Counted from the stretch's first letter, positions 44,348 through 55,442 are shown. The stretch: 64,000 nt of DNA from Peronospora farinosa (GCA_947646735.1 CANTFK010000189.1:62001-126000), one strand, 5' to 3'. Notes: generated by a model not told the origin, from the letters alone. Made by a program: numbers and translations.

Positions 44348-45400
44348 TTGAGCGAATTGTCTTACTTTGACGCTCCAGATTTATTTCTGGAGCCCGCGAC
44401 CTTCCCCCATCTTACTGGTGTTGAGTGGGATGCCCTTAATCGCCTCGCCGCGATATTGGGAGAGGCATTCGTCGCGTCGCTGATGAGATTAGCGACCCCT
44501 GACGCGCAACGTCTCGCCATACATGAGTTTATGGCACGCGAGCTCGCCGAATCCAACCGGCGAGGCTTAACTCCCTCGCGCCCTTCACGTAATGAGGCCG
44601 TGAAGATGGAAACCTCCTCCTACTCTGGAGAAGGTAAGGACCGGTTGTCGCTGAATCGGTGGTTCCGAGAAGTTGATATCGCTATCGCCTCGAGACTTCT
44701 TGAAACTCCCCAGGCGAAGGTCAACTTTCTTCTTTCCCGCCTCACCGGGAAGGCCAAGGAGTGGGCCCTTGGTAAGCTCGTTGTGGACGAGCACGCATTC
44801 CCCACCTTGGATACCATCCAGGACGATCTTCGTCTTGCTTTCGAGCCACCGCTAGAAGAGAAACTGGTGCGATCAAGATTACTGTCGATGCGACAGGGTA
44901 AAATGGCGATGCGCGACTACGTACAGATGGCTAGGCATCTGGCGTCGTGTATTATCACGCACCCCATGGACATGTACACGCAGGTGAATGTCTTTGTGGA
45001 TGGTATGCGTGAGGGGCAGACCCGCTTATCGCTGGAGCGCGCCGAGCCTGACACATTGGAGGAGGCATTTGCCATCGCACTCCGTGAAGACTTTAGAATC
45101 ACAAAGGCATATGCCAAACCCTCGGTCGTCAGCGTTCCCCGGCCTTCTGGTCCAGAACCTATGGAGATCGACGTTATTGAGTCGTCGGGTGACCGGCGAC
45201 GTGTCTTTCCCATAAGGGTGACGCTCGCACCGAGCGTCAAATGGTTTGCTTTCGTTGTCGCAAGCCAGGACATCGCGCGGCAGAGTGCCGTGCGCCAGCT
45301 CCAATATCGGTGCAAGTAGTGGACGCCCATCATGAGGGTGCTGTACCGGCCGCACGTCCAAAAAACGGTCGGGACCAGTAGGTGCAGGGCGCCCTACTGG
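44348..45400 (+). pseudogene. Gypsy A2 gag
   Basis: 323 open codons: capsid part as in A1, [15 protein letters not shown], then a 1-base deletion near 45209 (relative to A1) throws the zinc knuckle out of frame. The knuckle sequence is still legible in the shifted frame. Confidence 0.88.
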
Positions 45401-45425
45401 TTGGAACGGAGGTCCGGGTCCCCCG

Positions 45426-45989
45426 GTGGCAGCCCAACCTTCCAGTCCTCCTGCGCTACGCGCACGGTTAAATGCCACCACTACGAGTAGTGATTCACGT
45501 CTGATTATTGTCAGTTTATATTTCGCCGGCGTCCGGCGACCTCTGCGAGCACTCCTGGACTCAGGAGCAACAAACAATTTCTTTCGTGAATCTTGTTTGT
45601 CGATGCTGCCTCCCAGCATTCAGGTCCGTGAGGGACCTGGCCAAGTGGTCGTCAAGTTGGCTGACGGGAAACCACACCGCGTATCGCGGCGCGAAGTGTC
45701 GTTGCCGTATACGTTTGATGGCTTTCGCAGTAATGATGATCTCTTGGTGATCGCGATGAATTATGCATTCGATTGCATACTGGGCATGCCATGGTTGGCA
45801 CGTTATAAGCCCCAGATCGACTGGTTAGCCAGATCAGTAAGACGTCGACGCAAGTTCGATGTCAGTGAAGTGTTTACCCATCTCTTGGTATCTCGAAGTG
45901 ACTGGCCGAACGTCACAGTCGTGGATCGTGATTTCCACGACGTTGGCGGTGCACAGAGCGAGCGATGGCCCTCTCTGCACTGCTTTTGA
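45426..45989 (+). pseudogene. Gypsy A2 aspartic protease region
   Basis: 187 open codons with LLDSGATNNFFRESC and YAFDCILGMPWLARYKPQIDW. A frameshift after DRDFHDV separates it from the linker. Confidence 0.85.
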
Positions 45990-46059
45990 TGTTCTTCGAG
46001 ACACAAGTGACAGTGACTCCTCGCTACAGAGAGAAGAGGACGACGAGGACGACGCGGTC

Positions 46060-46375
46060 GAACGAGGGTTCCCGCGCGTCTTTAACGCCGTTGAACAGGG
46101 TTTCCCGCACGTGAATGCAGTGGTTGAACCGGGGTTACCATCTGCACCTATTGTGGTCGAGTAGGGGCTCCCACAAGGGCATTGTGGCGACGAGCAAGAG
46201 CTCGCCAGTGAGTGTGACGTGGACGGACAGGAGTCCTCACGCGAGAGCATGATGGTTGAACCGGGGTTTCCCATCATCACCCACTGTGGTCGAACCGAGG
46301 TTCCCACATGGGCATACTGTGGTTGAGCAGGGGCTCCCACACGGGTTTACGGCGGCCGAGCAGGAGCTCCCGCAT
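46060..46375 (+). repeat. Coding minisatellite between protease and RT of Gypsy A2
   Basis: Units encode [23 protein letters not shown] repeats; fewer than in A1 (13660-14110). Confidence 0.7.
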
Positions 46376-47562
46376 CAAGTGTCGACGGTCGAGTTTGGGG
46401 TACTCCCGTCCAGTGTTTCCGGCATCTTGGATGACGACATCCAGTGCCTAGAGGGGGGTGATGGTTTATCACCTGACTGCGGTTCGCCAGCTTCGAGTAG
46501 TGACTCGAAGCACGATGGGGACAGCAGCACCGAGAATTTAGCGTTGGAATGTATCCACGCTATCGTGTACGTGGAAGGGAGTCCACAAAGGCGCCAATAT
46601 ATCGAGGTCGAGAGTCCTCCTCGTGATGCGACTTCCATTACAAGCCTTCCAGGGCTTTCCTGGAAGCATTTCCTACGTGACCTTAAGGGAGGCACTGTGG
46701 AACAAGTGTGTCTAATCACTAACGAGGTGGTTACCGTGGCAAACGAGGAGCATATGGCGCGTCCTCGAAGCGCTGAGCCGAAGTCAGCGCGTGAAGAAAG
46801 GTTTGCATCACAGTCATGTGAGGCTCTGCGAGAGTCTGATAACCCTGTATACGACATTGCTCGTGAGTATGCAGACGTGTTCCCGGACAAGATCCCGGCT
46901 GAACTTCCTGCGGACCGTGGTGTTCGGCACGAGATTGATCTCGTGCCAGGGTCGAAGTATTTTGTGACACGGCAGTGGCCGTTGCCTCGAGATCAAGTCG
47001 AAGCTATTGACGCATTCTTTGAAGGCCGCCGCAAAGCGGGTCATGTGCGTGAAAGTATCTCACCACATTCGAGTCCAACCTTCTGCGTGAAGAAGGCTAC
47101 GGGAGGCTGGCGGATAGTGCATGCGTTCAATAAGTTGAATGATGCCACTATTCCTGCGCAAACGCCTATTCCCAGGAAGGAAATGGTGCTGAATTCCATG
47201 TCAGGAAGTGACATCTTCAGTGCCATCGACTTGACCGATGGCTTTTACCAAATTTGATGCGCCCGAGCGATATCCCACTCACCGCGGTGAGCACCCCGAG
47301 TGGCATGATATGGGAGTGGCTGGTTATGCCACAAGGGTTGAAGAACGCTTCGGCCACTTTCAATCGCATGGTGTCTCAAGTGTTGAGACCCCTTCGGAAC
47401 TTTGCTCCAAGTTATTTTGACGGCATTCTCGTCCACAGTCGCGCCGAGGGCAACCTCAACAATGTCCAAGTTCACCTTCAACACCTAAAGCAAGTGTTTC
47501 AAGCTATGCGGGACAACAAGTTGTACGCGAATCTCAAGAAGTGTGTCTTTTGTGCACCGTAG
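46256..47562 (+). pseudogene. Gypsy A2 reverse transcriptase (active site YFDG)
   Basis: Complete RT blocks, but with a 1-base loss after LTDGFYQI (near 47254) and SYFDGILVHSR instead of YFDD. The frame ends at KKCVFCAP-stop. Between 47560 and about 47680 stops TAG, TAA, TGA and TAG occur at the same places as in A1. Confidence 0.92.
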
Positions 47563-47682
47563 ATTCCGGTGTAAGATTGATATGTGAGTAAATCGGGAGT
47601 TCGAGCCGATCCAGAGAAGGTGTAGTCCATCTGTTCTTGGCCTACACCCAAGAACCCTACGGAGCTGCGCCAGTGGCTCGGC

Positions 47683-50672
47683 TTGGCTAATGATTTGCAC
47701 AAGTATACGAAGGACTATGCTGGTTCTATCCAACCTTTGTCGTCACTCTTGAAGAAAGACGCCACGTGGTTGTGGCGTCCCGAGCACCAAGCAGCCTTCG
47801 AAGCAGTAAAGAAGAGCCTAGCGTCAGCGCCAGTCCTGGTCCTACCAGATTCCAAGCCGTTCCACGTGGTTTGCGACGCCAGTGATTTTGCAATCGGTTG
47901 TGCCCTCATGCAATTTGATGATGAGGGCCGTGAACGAGTCGTGAGTTACCAGTCGCGACAGATGAAGCCAGCTGAGAAGAACTATCCGGTTCACGACAAG
48001 GAGTTATTAGCGATGCGCTATGCACTCATCAAGTTTCGCGTGCATCTCCTTGGTGAACGTACATTTGCTTTGTACACCGATCATGCATCGCTGCGCACAG
48101 CGATGAAGAGCCCACAACTGTCCCAACGGATGGCACGATGGCTCTCATTTTTCTCTGAGTACAATTTCGTCGTGCATTACAAGCCAGGCAAGACTAATAT
48201 TCTCGCTGACGCCTTGTCACGACGTCCCGACTACGATCCTCGGACTGCTCTGAGTCGCCAGGCTACTGATGACGAGGACGATGATGACCGATGTGCAATG
48301 TGTGTATCGCTGAACTTAACTCGGGTTACACCCGAGCCGTGTTTATTTGATGAGATCGTCGCAGCGTACAAGGGTGACTCAGATTATGCAGACATTATCG
48401 AGTATCTGCGTGCTTTCAGCGATGCTGCACTGGGAGCATTATCACGAACCAAGCGCGACCATATTCATCGATACAGTTTAAACGAAAAATTGCTTATGTA
48501 TAGCATCGACCAATTCGATTCTCCTCGCACGGTGATTGCCAATGAAATGGATTTGCGTGCAAGAATCATTCACGAGTATCACGATGCTCCTGCTGGCGGC
48601 CATTTAGGCCTCAAAAGTCTTTCGCGGCTGTGTCTCGAGACTTCATCTGGCCCCACATGTATAAGTGGGTACGCAATTGGATCCGAACGTGCGAAATATG
48701 CCAGTGTGTGAAGCCATCTCCATCGTCACAGGCTACCTTGCGATCGTTGCCAATTGCAGCAGAGGCCTGGAGATCAGTTTCGATGGACTTCATCTTCGGG
48801 CTTGCGCCCGATAGCCAAGCTCGAACGGGCATCCTGGTCTTTGTTGACAGATTCAGCAAGATGACACATCTCGTGCCTGTTCACGCTAAGGTCACCGCGG
48901 CAGAGACCGCGGCGCACTTCATCGACGCGGTGTTTCGTCATCATGGCCTTCCAGAAAACATTGTTTCGGACCGTGACCCGCGATTTACGTCCGCATTTTG
49001 GACGTCACTTTTCGATCTCCTCGGGACAAAACTGCTGATGTCGACTGCGGCCCATCCGGAAACGGATGGGCAAACCGAGCGCGTGAACCGGGTCCTCGAA
49101 GATGTTCTTCGAAGTTACGCTACGTCATTCACAAGTTGGAGTGCGTTTTTACCCCTCGCTGAGTTCGCACTCAATAACGCCGTACACGCGTCAACAGGGT
49201 TAACGCCATTTTTTGTGAAGTCGGCTCGCCACCCTCGTGTTTCTACTGTCCTGGCCGTGGGGCGACCCACAACACCTAGTGGCTCCACTCTGGGGGGGGA
49301 TAAAGGTGATAAACAAGGATCGAGTGCAGCTCACGGTATTTTGAGTGCCAATGTAGTAACCCGATTCAAGGCAAAGACTACTGCTTTGACTCCACAAGAC
49401 CTGGCGTCCCCATTAGCTCGATGGACTGCGCAGACATTGATTGACCCGTCTTCGGGTAAGCTTTCACCTACTGCCAACTACGCACCGATTGAGTCGGCGC
49501 GGCCAATTGATGACATGGCTGTGTCGGAATTTAAATTCCAACGTCAAGCCATCACCCGGTTTGCACGCGACGCACTACAAACTGCTGTAGACCAACAGAA
49601 GGAGAACGCTGACAAACATGGAAGAAAGAACGTGAACAAGTTTGAGAAAGGTGACCGTGTATTATTATCTACGGAAGGTTTAAGGGATTCTGCGGTCTCT
49701 AATCTGGGCGCGAGTAAACTCGCGCCACGCTTTATCGGTCCATTCAAGGTTCTGAAGGCAATGGGCGACGCTTATACACTCGACGTCCCCTCTTCACTGC
49801 GACTCTACCCGACATTCTATGTCGGGCGACTGAACGAATATCGTCCGGCTACGCTTCACGGTTTGGCTCCGACGCCAGCTTCAGGGGTTCGTAAGTCGAA
49901 CGGCTTTCCCGTCGTGCTCGACGCGCCGAAGACATGGGGCGGGGCCTCGATCCTGTCTGAACCTGACCAAGCACCTGGCGCTCCAGAACCCTTATCCTTT
50001 CGAGCAGTTCACGGTTCGACTGCCGGGTCTCACTCGAAGTCTTCTCCGCCTGGGCAGCACGTTCACTGGCAGCCTCAGCCTCCAGCCGAGCATCGGCAGC
50101 TATATTCACGGCCTGATCAACATCGTCCTGAGCAACCAGGACGCCAGCTCTACCACCGCGAGGGCCCTCCTCCGCTTGTTGATGCGGAGGGACAGGTGCG
50201 CTGGATTGTAGACCGCATTGTGGGTCACGAGGACCTTCCACAACCAGCACTGCAGTCGGCTCATGAGAAGCGCGCGGTTACATCCGTGTGCAGGTACCGA
50301 GTACGTTGGCTTGGATTCCCTCCCGAGCAGGATACATGGGAACCACGTTCCTCGCTCCTTCGTGACGTTCCAGATGTGGTTCTGTCGTATGAAGCCACGA
50401 AGTCGGGCTATTCCAAGGCGGGCGAGCACGTGAACGCTCTCGTGACAAACGAGAGCGGTAAGGAGATCCACGTCGTCTGTAACGAGAACGATGTCGTGAG
50501 CGAGAACGATGCCGTGAACGAGAACGTCGTGGTGAATACATATCACGATTGCGAGGCGAGAATCGCGCAGCAGGACGGGCAGGCGAACGTGTCGCTGCCC
50601 TGCGCTGATCATTCCGCGGAGATTGACTCCGCTGTCGCGAGTGGTGCTGCCAGCGAGACGCACCACGATTAA
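47683..50672 (+). pseudogene. Gypsy A2 RNase H, integrase and chromodomain
   Basis: Frame 47683-48711 holds RNase H (TFALYTDHASLRTA) and the start of the integrase finger. A 2-base loss near 48608 (HLGREKTF becomes HLGLKSL) moves on to frame 48630-50672 (680 codons). This has CEICQCVK, DDE residues in SMDFIFGL, VSDRDPRFTSAFW and DGQTERVNRVLED, FYVGRLNEYRP and the chromodomain CRYRVRWLGFPPEQDTWEPR. The C-terminal tail (NENDVVSENDAVNENV) overlaps the antisense ORF. Confidence 0.92.
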
Positions 50673-51266
50673 CTGCGCTTCTCCGTTCGCTCAGACTTCG
50701 CTCATACTTTGCAATCCAACTTCGTTCGCGATCGCTGAGTGTCCACTCAGCGATGTGTCGTCGCCATTCGTCATGAGTTGGGCGTGTAGTCGAGTCACAA
50801 GATTGGCATCCTTCATTGACATGGACGAAGCAGAGACGGTCCTCATTCCAAGCTTCCTCACACACTCTTTCGCGTAGCGCGCCTATGGAGTGATCGGCGC
50901 GAAGCTCCTCTCGATTGGCGAGCCATAACTGGAAGCTGCTACCATCCTCGAGCATCCGATTCCAACGTTGGATGAAGGCACACCAAGAACGTTGTAGAGC
51001 TTCATGCTCGATTCCATCAAGACCTTTCCCGCGCAGTTTTCGAAATCGGCGGAAGTAGTCCCGCATCATGTCCAGCAAGTCCGGAGCGTGAGCTCCGGAC
51101 AAGTCGTACATATGAGCTGCCGCGCCATGATGCTGGTTGATGCATTCCCGCTGATGTATCTTGGGCGTTCTGCTGGATTGGGTGTTGGGTCTCCGGACAT
51201 TGCTTGTTCGTTTGTGGGCGAAGGGTTTTCGACAGTTGACCACTCACGGTTGGTGAGTGCTGTCAT
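50278..51266 (-). pseudogene. Antisense ORF of Gypsy A2
   Basis: Same protein as 8757-9755. The first 49 or so codons (from the ATG at 51266, inside the polypurine tract) are separated from the rest by an 11-bp deletion near 51110. After that the frame is open to 50278. The Cys/His cluster is altered (HIAEW for HIAEC) while the RS-rich tail is kept. Confidence 0.55.
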
Positions 51267-51279
51267 GAGAAGGGGGTGA
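51266..51279 (+). promoter_or_regulatory. Polypurine tract of Gypsy A2
   Basis: GAGAAGGGGGTGA directly before the 3' LTR, where plus-strand DNA synthesis is primed. The start codon of the antisense ORF lies on its complementary strand. Confidence 0.8.
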
Positions 51280-51621
51280 TGTAATGGGCTACATTACACA
51301 TATAGTATTAACACAAATAAACAATTACATATGTAGGCAGGTGCTGGGCCCGAATAGCGGGCACAGCGTGGTACTTTATTATTGGTTTATTATTGGGCCT
51401 AAAGTCCCCAATATGGACCAATGATAAATCAACCTGAAATTGTGTGGTTCCCGAAAGGCGGGAACACTGTCGTATTTATTACGACCAAAATCTTCGTAAT
51501 TAGTACGAATTAAAACCAAAATAAAAATCAGAGTTAAATTTACTTAATACCTAATACTTGGGCTTGAGTCTTCCTCGAGCGCGCGTGTAAGCTAGTGACG
51601 GTACGTTCTAGCCCCGTTACA
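51280..51621 (+). repeat. 3' LTR of Gypsy A2
   Basis: 342 bp, TGTAATGGGC...CCCGTTACA, followed by the duplicated GATAC. Confidence 0.95.
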
Positions 51622-51687
51622 GATACCGGATCGCGGTCAACGGATCGCAATGACGGATCGCTATGACGGATCGCGGTCGATCTACAA
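51622..51687 (+). repeat. GACGGATCGCTAT minisatellite, right part
   Basis: Continuation of the array at 43630-43981 after the Gypsy A2 insertion. Confidence 0.9.
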
Positions 51688-52340
51688 GGTGTGGACCACA
51701 TTTAAAATTTGGCGATCCACACTTTGTGAAATATTTTTCCGTCGCTTCACCACAGTCGCGATCCACACCTTGCAAAATTCCACTATTCCACATTTACGTA
51801 TAATCGGTACAAATTCAATCCATCCAATTAAAAAAATTGATACTGGAATCAAGTATAATCCAATTGGTGATCTATTCCATAATAATTTAATATAATTCGG
51901 GAATGTAATTCATGCCCTGTATCTTCACCTTAACTATGTTTCGATCCATATTATTATCGTCTTCTATATTATTGATCCCTTCTTCATTCGATTTATTGAA
52001 AAAGCAAATAAACGATATTGGATGAACGGTACTTTTCGATTCTATCGTCCATGAATTGAGATCGACTTCACACCCAATAAGTCATTATAGTAAGTGACTT
52101 AATGGGAAAAAGGAATCCAACTGTTTATGAGAAAGGGATCCAATCGTTATAAGAAAGAGATCCGACCGTTATGGGAAAGGAATCCCGCCGTTGGGAAAGT
52201 GATACAATCATTATGGGAAAAAGATCCAACCGTTGGCGAGAAAAATCCCAATAATTCGGCTCCGATTTTATAGAGACAATAATGAAACGGACTTAGCCAA
52301 AATTCTCTAATCGACTTTACCACATTTACGTGCAGCGACT
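51688..52340. other. AT-rich insert sequence, right part
   Basis: Markedly more AT-rich than its surroundings and with short frames on both strands (for example 81 codons at 51650-51895, +). Codon make-up is Ile/Asn/Lys-rich, which recalls organellar DNA, but no gene was identified. Gypsy D pol resumes at about 52341. Confidence 0.4.
52098..52257 (+). repeat. 22-bp minisatellite (GGGAAANNGATCCAACCGTTAT)
   Basis: About seven degenerate units of 20-24 bp, each with GAAA..GATCC..CCGTTAT-like sequence. Confidence 0.85.
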
Positions 52341-53330
52341 TAGCTGCCTCATCTCTCGCAGAGAATGGCCAGATGACTGTCATTCTTTGCTGAATATAAC
52401 TTCGAGGTGAAGTATAAGCCGAGCAAACAAAATGCTTTGGCTGATAAGTTGTCACGCAGACCTGACTATGAGCTTGCTCATGTTACGACGTTGTCGTCTT
52501 CTATCATTGATCTCATTCGATGTATGCTATAGATGATCATTGTATATCGTTGCTACATGCTCTTGGCAGTGAGTAGTTTGAAGATTCGTACACTAAGTTG
52601 TCGGCACGATCACGTGCGAGCCTCCATCGATATTCTATCGATCAGGGGGCTGTTGTACTATCGTACAGATGTGGCGGATCCTCCGCGTATTGTGGTCCCT
52701 CACGACGAGGACCTGAAGTGTCGTATCCTCTATGAAGTACATGACACCGCCATCGGTGGTCATTTGGGTCGCGAAAAGACCTATGGGGCGGTATGCCAAA
52801 GTTATTGGTGGCCCAAATTATATAAATGGGTGAGCACATATGTGCGTACGTGTGAAACGTGTCAACGGGTGAAACCCTGGCCCCATTCGGCAGCGCCGCT
52901 GGCTAGCTTGCCTATTCCCACTGGGTGCTGGGAGTCCATTAGTATGGACTTTGTATTTGGCCTACCAAACGATTCGCAGGGCAATACAGGTATTGTGGTC
53001 TTTGTTGACCGTTTGAGCAAGATGGCTCACTTAGCGGCTGTGCCAGATTCGATCGATGGTATGGGTACAGCGGAGCTGTTTATCGATCGGGTGTTTCGCC
53101 AACATGGCTTGCCAGTGGCAATTGTTTCTGATCGTGATCCGCGTTTTACGAGTAAATTTTGGAAGTCCGTCTTCCAGGTGCTGGGCACCCGTTTGGACAT
53201 GTCCACAGCGGATCATCCGCAGACCGATGGTCAAACTGAACGCGTAAATCGCGTTGTTGAAGATAGCCTACGCAGCGTTTGTGCTGAAACGCCTAATCGT
53301 TGGATCTCTATGCTCCCTGTTGTTTAGTTT
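52341..53330 (+). pseudogene. Gypsy D RNase H tail and integrase
   Basis: AEYNFEVKYKPSKQNALAD and LSRRPDYE finish RNase H, then a frame of 264 codons from 52533 covers integrase. It has the HHCC finger (HDTAIGGHLGREKTYG, CETCQRVK), then SMDFVFGLP, VSDRDPRFTSKFW and TDGQTERVNRVVED with the three catalytic acids intact. A stop lies at 53325 (PVVstopFALNNS). Confidence 0.9.
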
Positions 53331-53345
53331 GCACTCAATAACTCC

Positions 53346-53830
53346 GTGCACGCCTCTACCGGCTACACTCCTTTCTATGTGAATGGCCTTACACACACAC
53401 GCGTTCCGTTAACTCTACCACCAAGTGGTTCAGGGATTGGTGAGAGAGATGTTGCCGATCAGCTTGTTGATGTCAGCCCTAATACTGTTCAGGAAACAGG
53501 TAAATGCGTTTCTCGCAACGATGGCGGCGACGATTATGCAGTAGACGTTCCACATGAAACTGAAGATTCCCCTTCCCATCAAGCAAAGCCGGAGGAGGCC
53601 GTTGTATCGGACGCCGAGCTACTTCAAGAGGTGTAGTCTCTCCGTGAGGCTGTGCAGACGATGAATTCCCGCCTCGAGTCGCTGGAACAGGTAAAAACCA
53701 GTATCTGGTGAAGTGTCGGGGATATCCCGAGTCGTGGAACTCATGGGAGTTCGAAGTTCCCCTTTGGCAGGATTGCCCATACGCCGTGGACGTTTTTAAG
53801 CGTCGTGCGCAGGGTCAGCCTGTTGGCGGT
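53346..53830 (+). pseudogene. Gypsy D pol C-terminus with chromodomain
   Basis: HASTGYTPFYVNGLTHTRVP continues integrase. The GPY/F module is missing, presumably deleted. An acidic linker and a frameshift lead to the chromodomain YLVKCRGYPESWNSWEFEVP at about 53697-53790. Confidence 0.75.
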
Positions 53831-54560
53831 GACGTTTCTCACCAGTAGTGGTGGGGGTAGGCGAGTTAGCGGCCTCGGCCTGTCGTGAACTCGTGGCTAC
53901 AGTAGTAGCCGAGATATTGGGGTGCTGGGCAGCAGACGCATAATGCATTCGTTGGAATTTCAGTTTTCCCCGGGCCTTCAATTTAGCGTAATCGTAACCC
54001 TTTTTTCATTCAAGAAGGATATCTGCCACATCGGCACTTGCCCGTAGGGCCCCCATGCTGCTTAAACGTCGCGCATAATGCGCCCAGCGGCTGAAAGCCG
54101 TGTCTTCTTCTTCGGTTTCCCCCGCGAACAGAAGGATGGGAACACCCTTTATGGGAGGGACTGGCGCACCGCGCACTTGCCTTATAAGGCATGCCAAGTA
54201 TTGGCTTTGTGTAGTGATGTGGGGTTCCAGATATCGTTGTCGAAGTGCCGTGCGCGTGGCAACATCCTCAGGAGAAAGGGCCTCAGGCCTAATGGTCCAA
54301 CCAGAAAGGGAATGCCCAGATGCTTCCTTTAGGCGTTCTTCCACTGTAGGTGGCTTGAACCTGTACTGTCGGTGGTCCTGCAGTCTTGTCATATTCTTCG
54401 TCCGGCGCTTGGCGCCTTCCTCTTGGTCGATGGACCGCTGTTGCTTCTCGTCGAGTGGGTTAGTAACCGTCGCCGTTGACGATACGTCAGGCGGGTCACG
54501 TAACGCTGTTAGCGCATCTGCAGCACCACGTTCAAGGAACGGATTCGGTGTCTTCTTCAC
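53796..54560 (-). CDS. Antisense ORF of Gypsy D (about 254 codons with one in-frame TGA)
   Basis: Frame running against the element between the chromodomain and the 3' LTR. It is open at 54560-54009, has one TGA at 54006-54008, and continues in the same frame to 53796. It begins with a GTG after an upstream stop, so a true ATG start would need a spliced exon or lies further in (TKNMTRL). Composition is charged, with basic EEGAKRRTKNMTRLQDHR near the start and a Ser/Thr/Ala-rich end. No sequence likeness to the family A antisense ORF was visible to me; the similarity is in position and orientation. Confidence 0.4.
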
Positions 54561-54798
54561 CCGTAAGGGTGGCTAAGGGGAACCATCGGATTCCACAAAG
54601 ACGGTGTCACTTTCATAATCAACCGCTTCGTCAAGGTCGCCTTCGCTAAGGTCCCGTAGAGTCTGTGACTCAGTACCAGGTGGCGTCATGTTATATGTCG
54701 TGAACAAAACGTAAAAATTTATCGTTCGCTAAAGCACTACCTCTAAAGGGAAAGATGTCGAATGACATTCTATGGGAACGTCAGTCTGGTGGGGGAAG

Positions 54799-55442
54799 GT
54801 GTAACGGGGTCATACAACGGTTGGAACATCATTCGAAAAGTTTACGGTTGAAGTTTCTATATTGCATATAATGCATGTTGATACTTCTCTTTAGAGAGGT
54901 ATGAAGTATGAGCGTTCAGATACGGTATTCGGTAATACCGTATCTTATCGATTAGGATTCGATAATCGATAACGCTGTACTAAGTACATCATACACAGAT
55001 GTTTAGACGATACGTCGTCCACTGAGGAACTCTGCATATTATAATTACTATTATAGTGATTAATCTAGTGTACGGTACTTTGAGTAGGATTAGTTACAAA
55101 ATCTTAAAGCATAAATAAAATCAGTTCTCATTTTGAGCTAATGATCGCAAGTCGTTCTGACTTGTTCTCTTGTTCTCTTGTGCAATTCGTGCGTTGGTTC
55201 TTTGAACCTTTAAGCTTCTAGCTTGTTCTTGCACTATGCGTTGGTTCCCTGAACCTTCAGCTTATTGCTTGCAGACTAAAAGTCTCTTTCCTCGCTCCTT
55301 AGAACCGGGTAGCTTTTAAGTCAATGATTTAGTTCCTTAGAACGAAGTGGCTTTTAGCCGTAAACTTATTTAGTTCTCTAAAACTAGGAGGCTTTCAGCC
55401 TAAAGTCTTCCTCTGACTAAAGAGCTGTGCAGCTCCGCTACA
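54799..55442 (+). repeat. 3' LTR of Gypsy D
   Basis: 644 bp, TGTAACGGGG...TCCGCTACA, preceded by the polypurine tract GGTGGGGGAAGG (54787-54798). Confidence 0.9.

Larger units (their letters stand above)
43982..51621 (+). mobile_element. Full-length Ty3/Gypsy chromodomain element, family A copy A2
   Basis: 7640 bp with LTRs of 331 and 342 bp and a GATAC target duplication (43977-43981 and 51622-51626) in the minisatellite. Order: LTR, leader, gag, protease, linker, RT, RNase H, integrase, chromodomain, antisense ORF, polypurine tract, LTR. The LTRs differ by an 11-bp deletion and about four substitutions, so the insertion is fairly young. Pol is dead: YFDG in RT, a run of stops after RT, and several frameshifts. 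Confidence 0.95.
38757..55442 (+). mobile_element. Ty3/Gypsy chromodomain element, family D, interrupted by other DNA
   Basis: 5' LTR at 38757-39390, gag, protease and RT to about 42990. A foreign insert of about 9.4 kb splits RNase H. Then come the RNase H tail, integrase and chromodomain (52341-53810), an antisense ORF and the 3' LTR at 54799-55442. The two LTRs are highly similar, but no 5-bp target duplication is visible (GGTCA on the left, TCGTG on the right). Confidence 0.88.

Noticed and set aside
50106..50666. Second antisense frame of 186 codons opposite the Gypsy A2 chromodomain (also 9367-9927 in A1)
   Set aside because: Lies almost entirely over conserved pol coding, so it is likely a by-product of pol codon use, unlike the frame that extends beyond pol.
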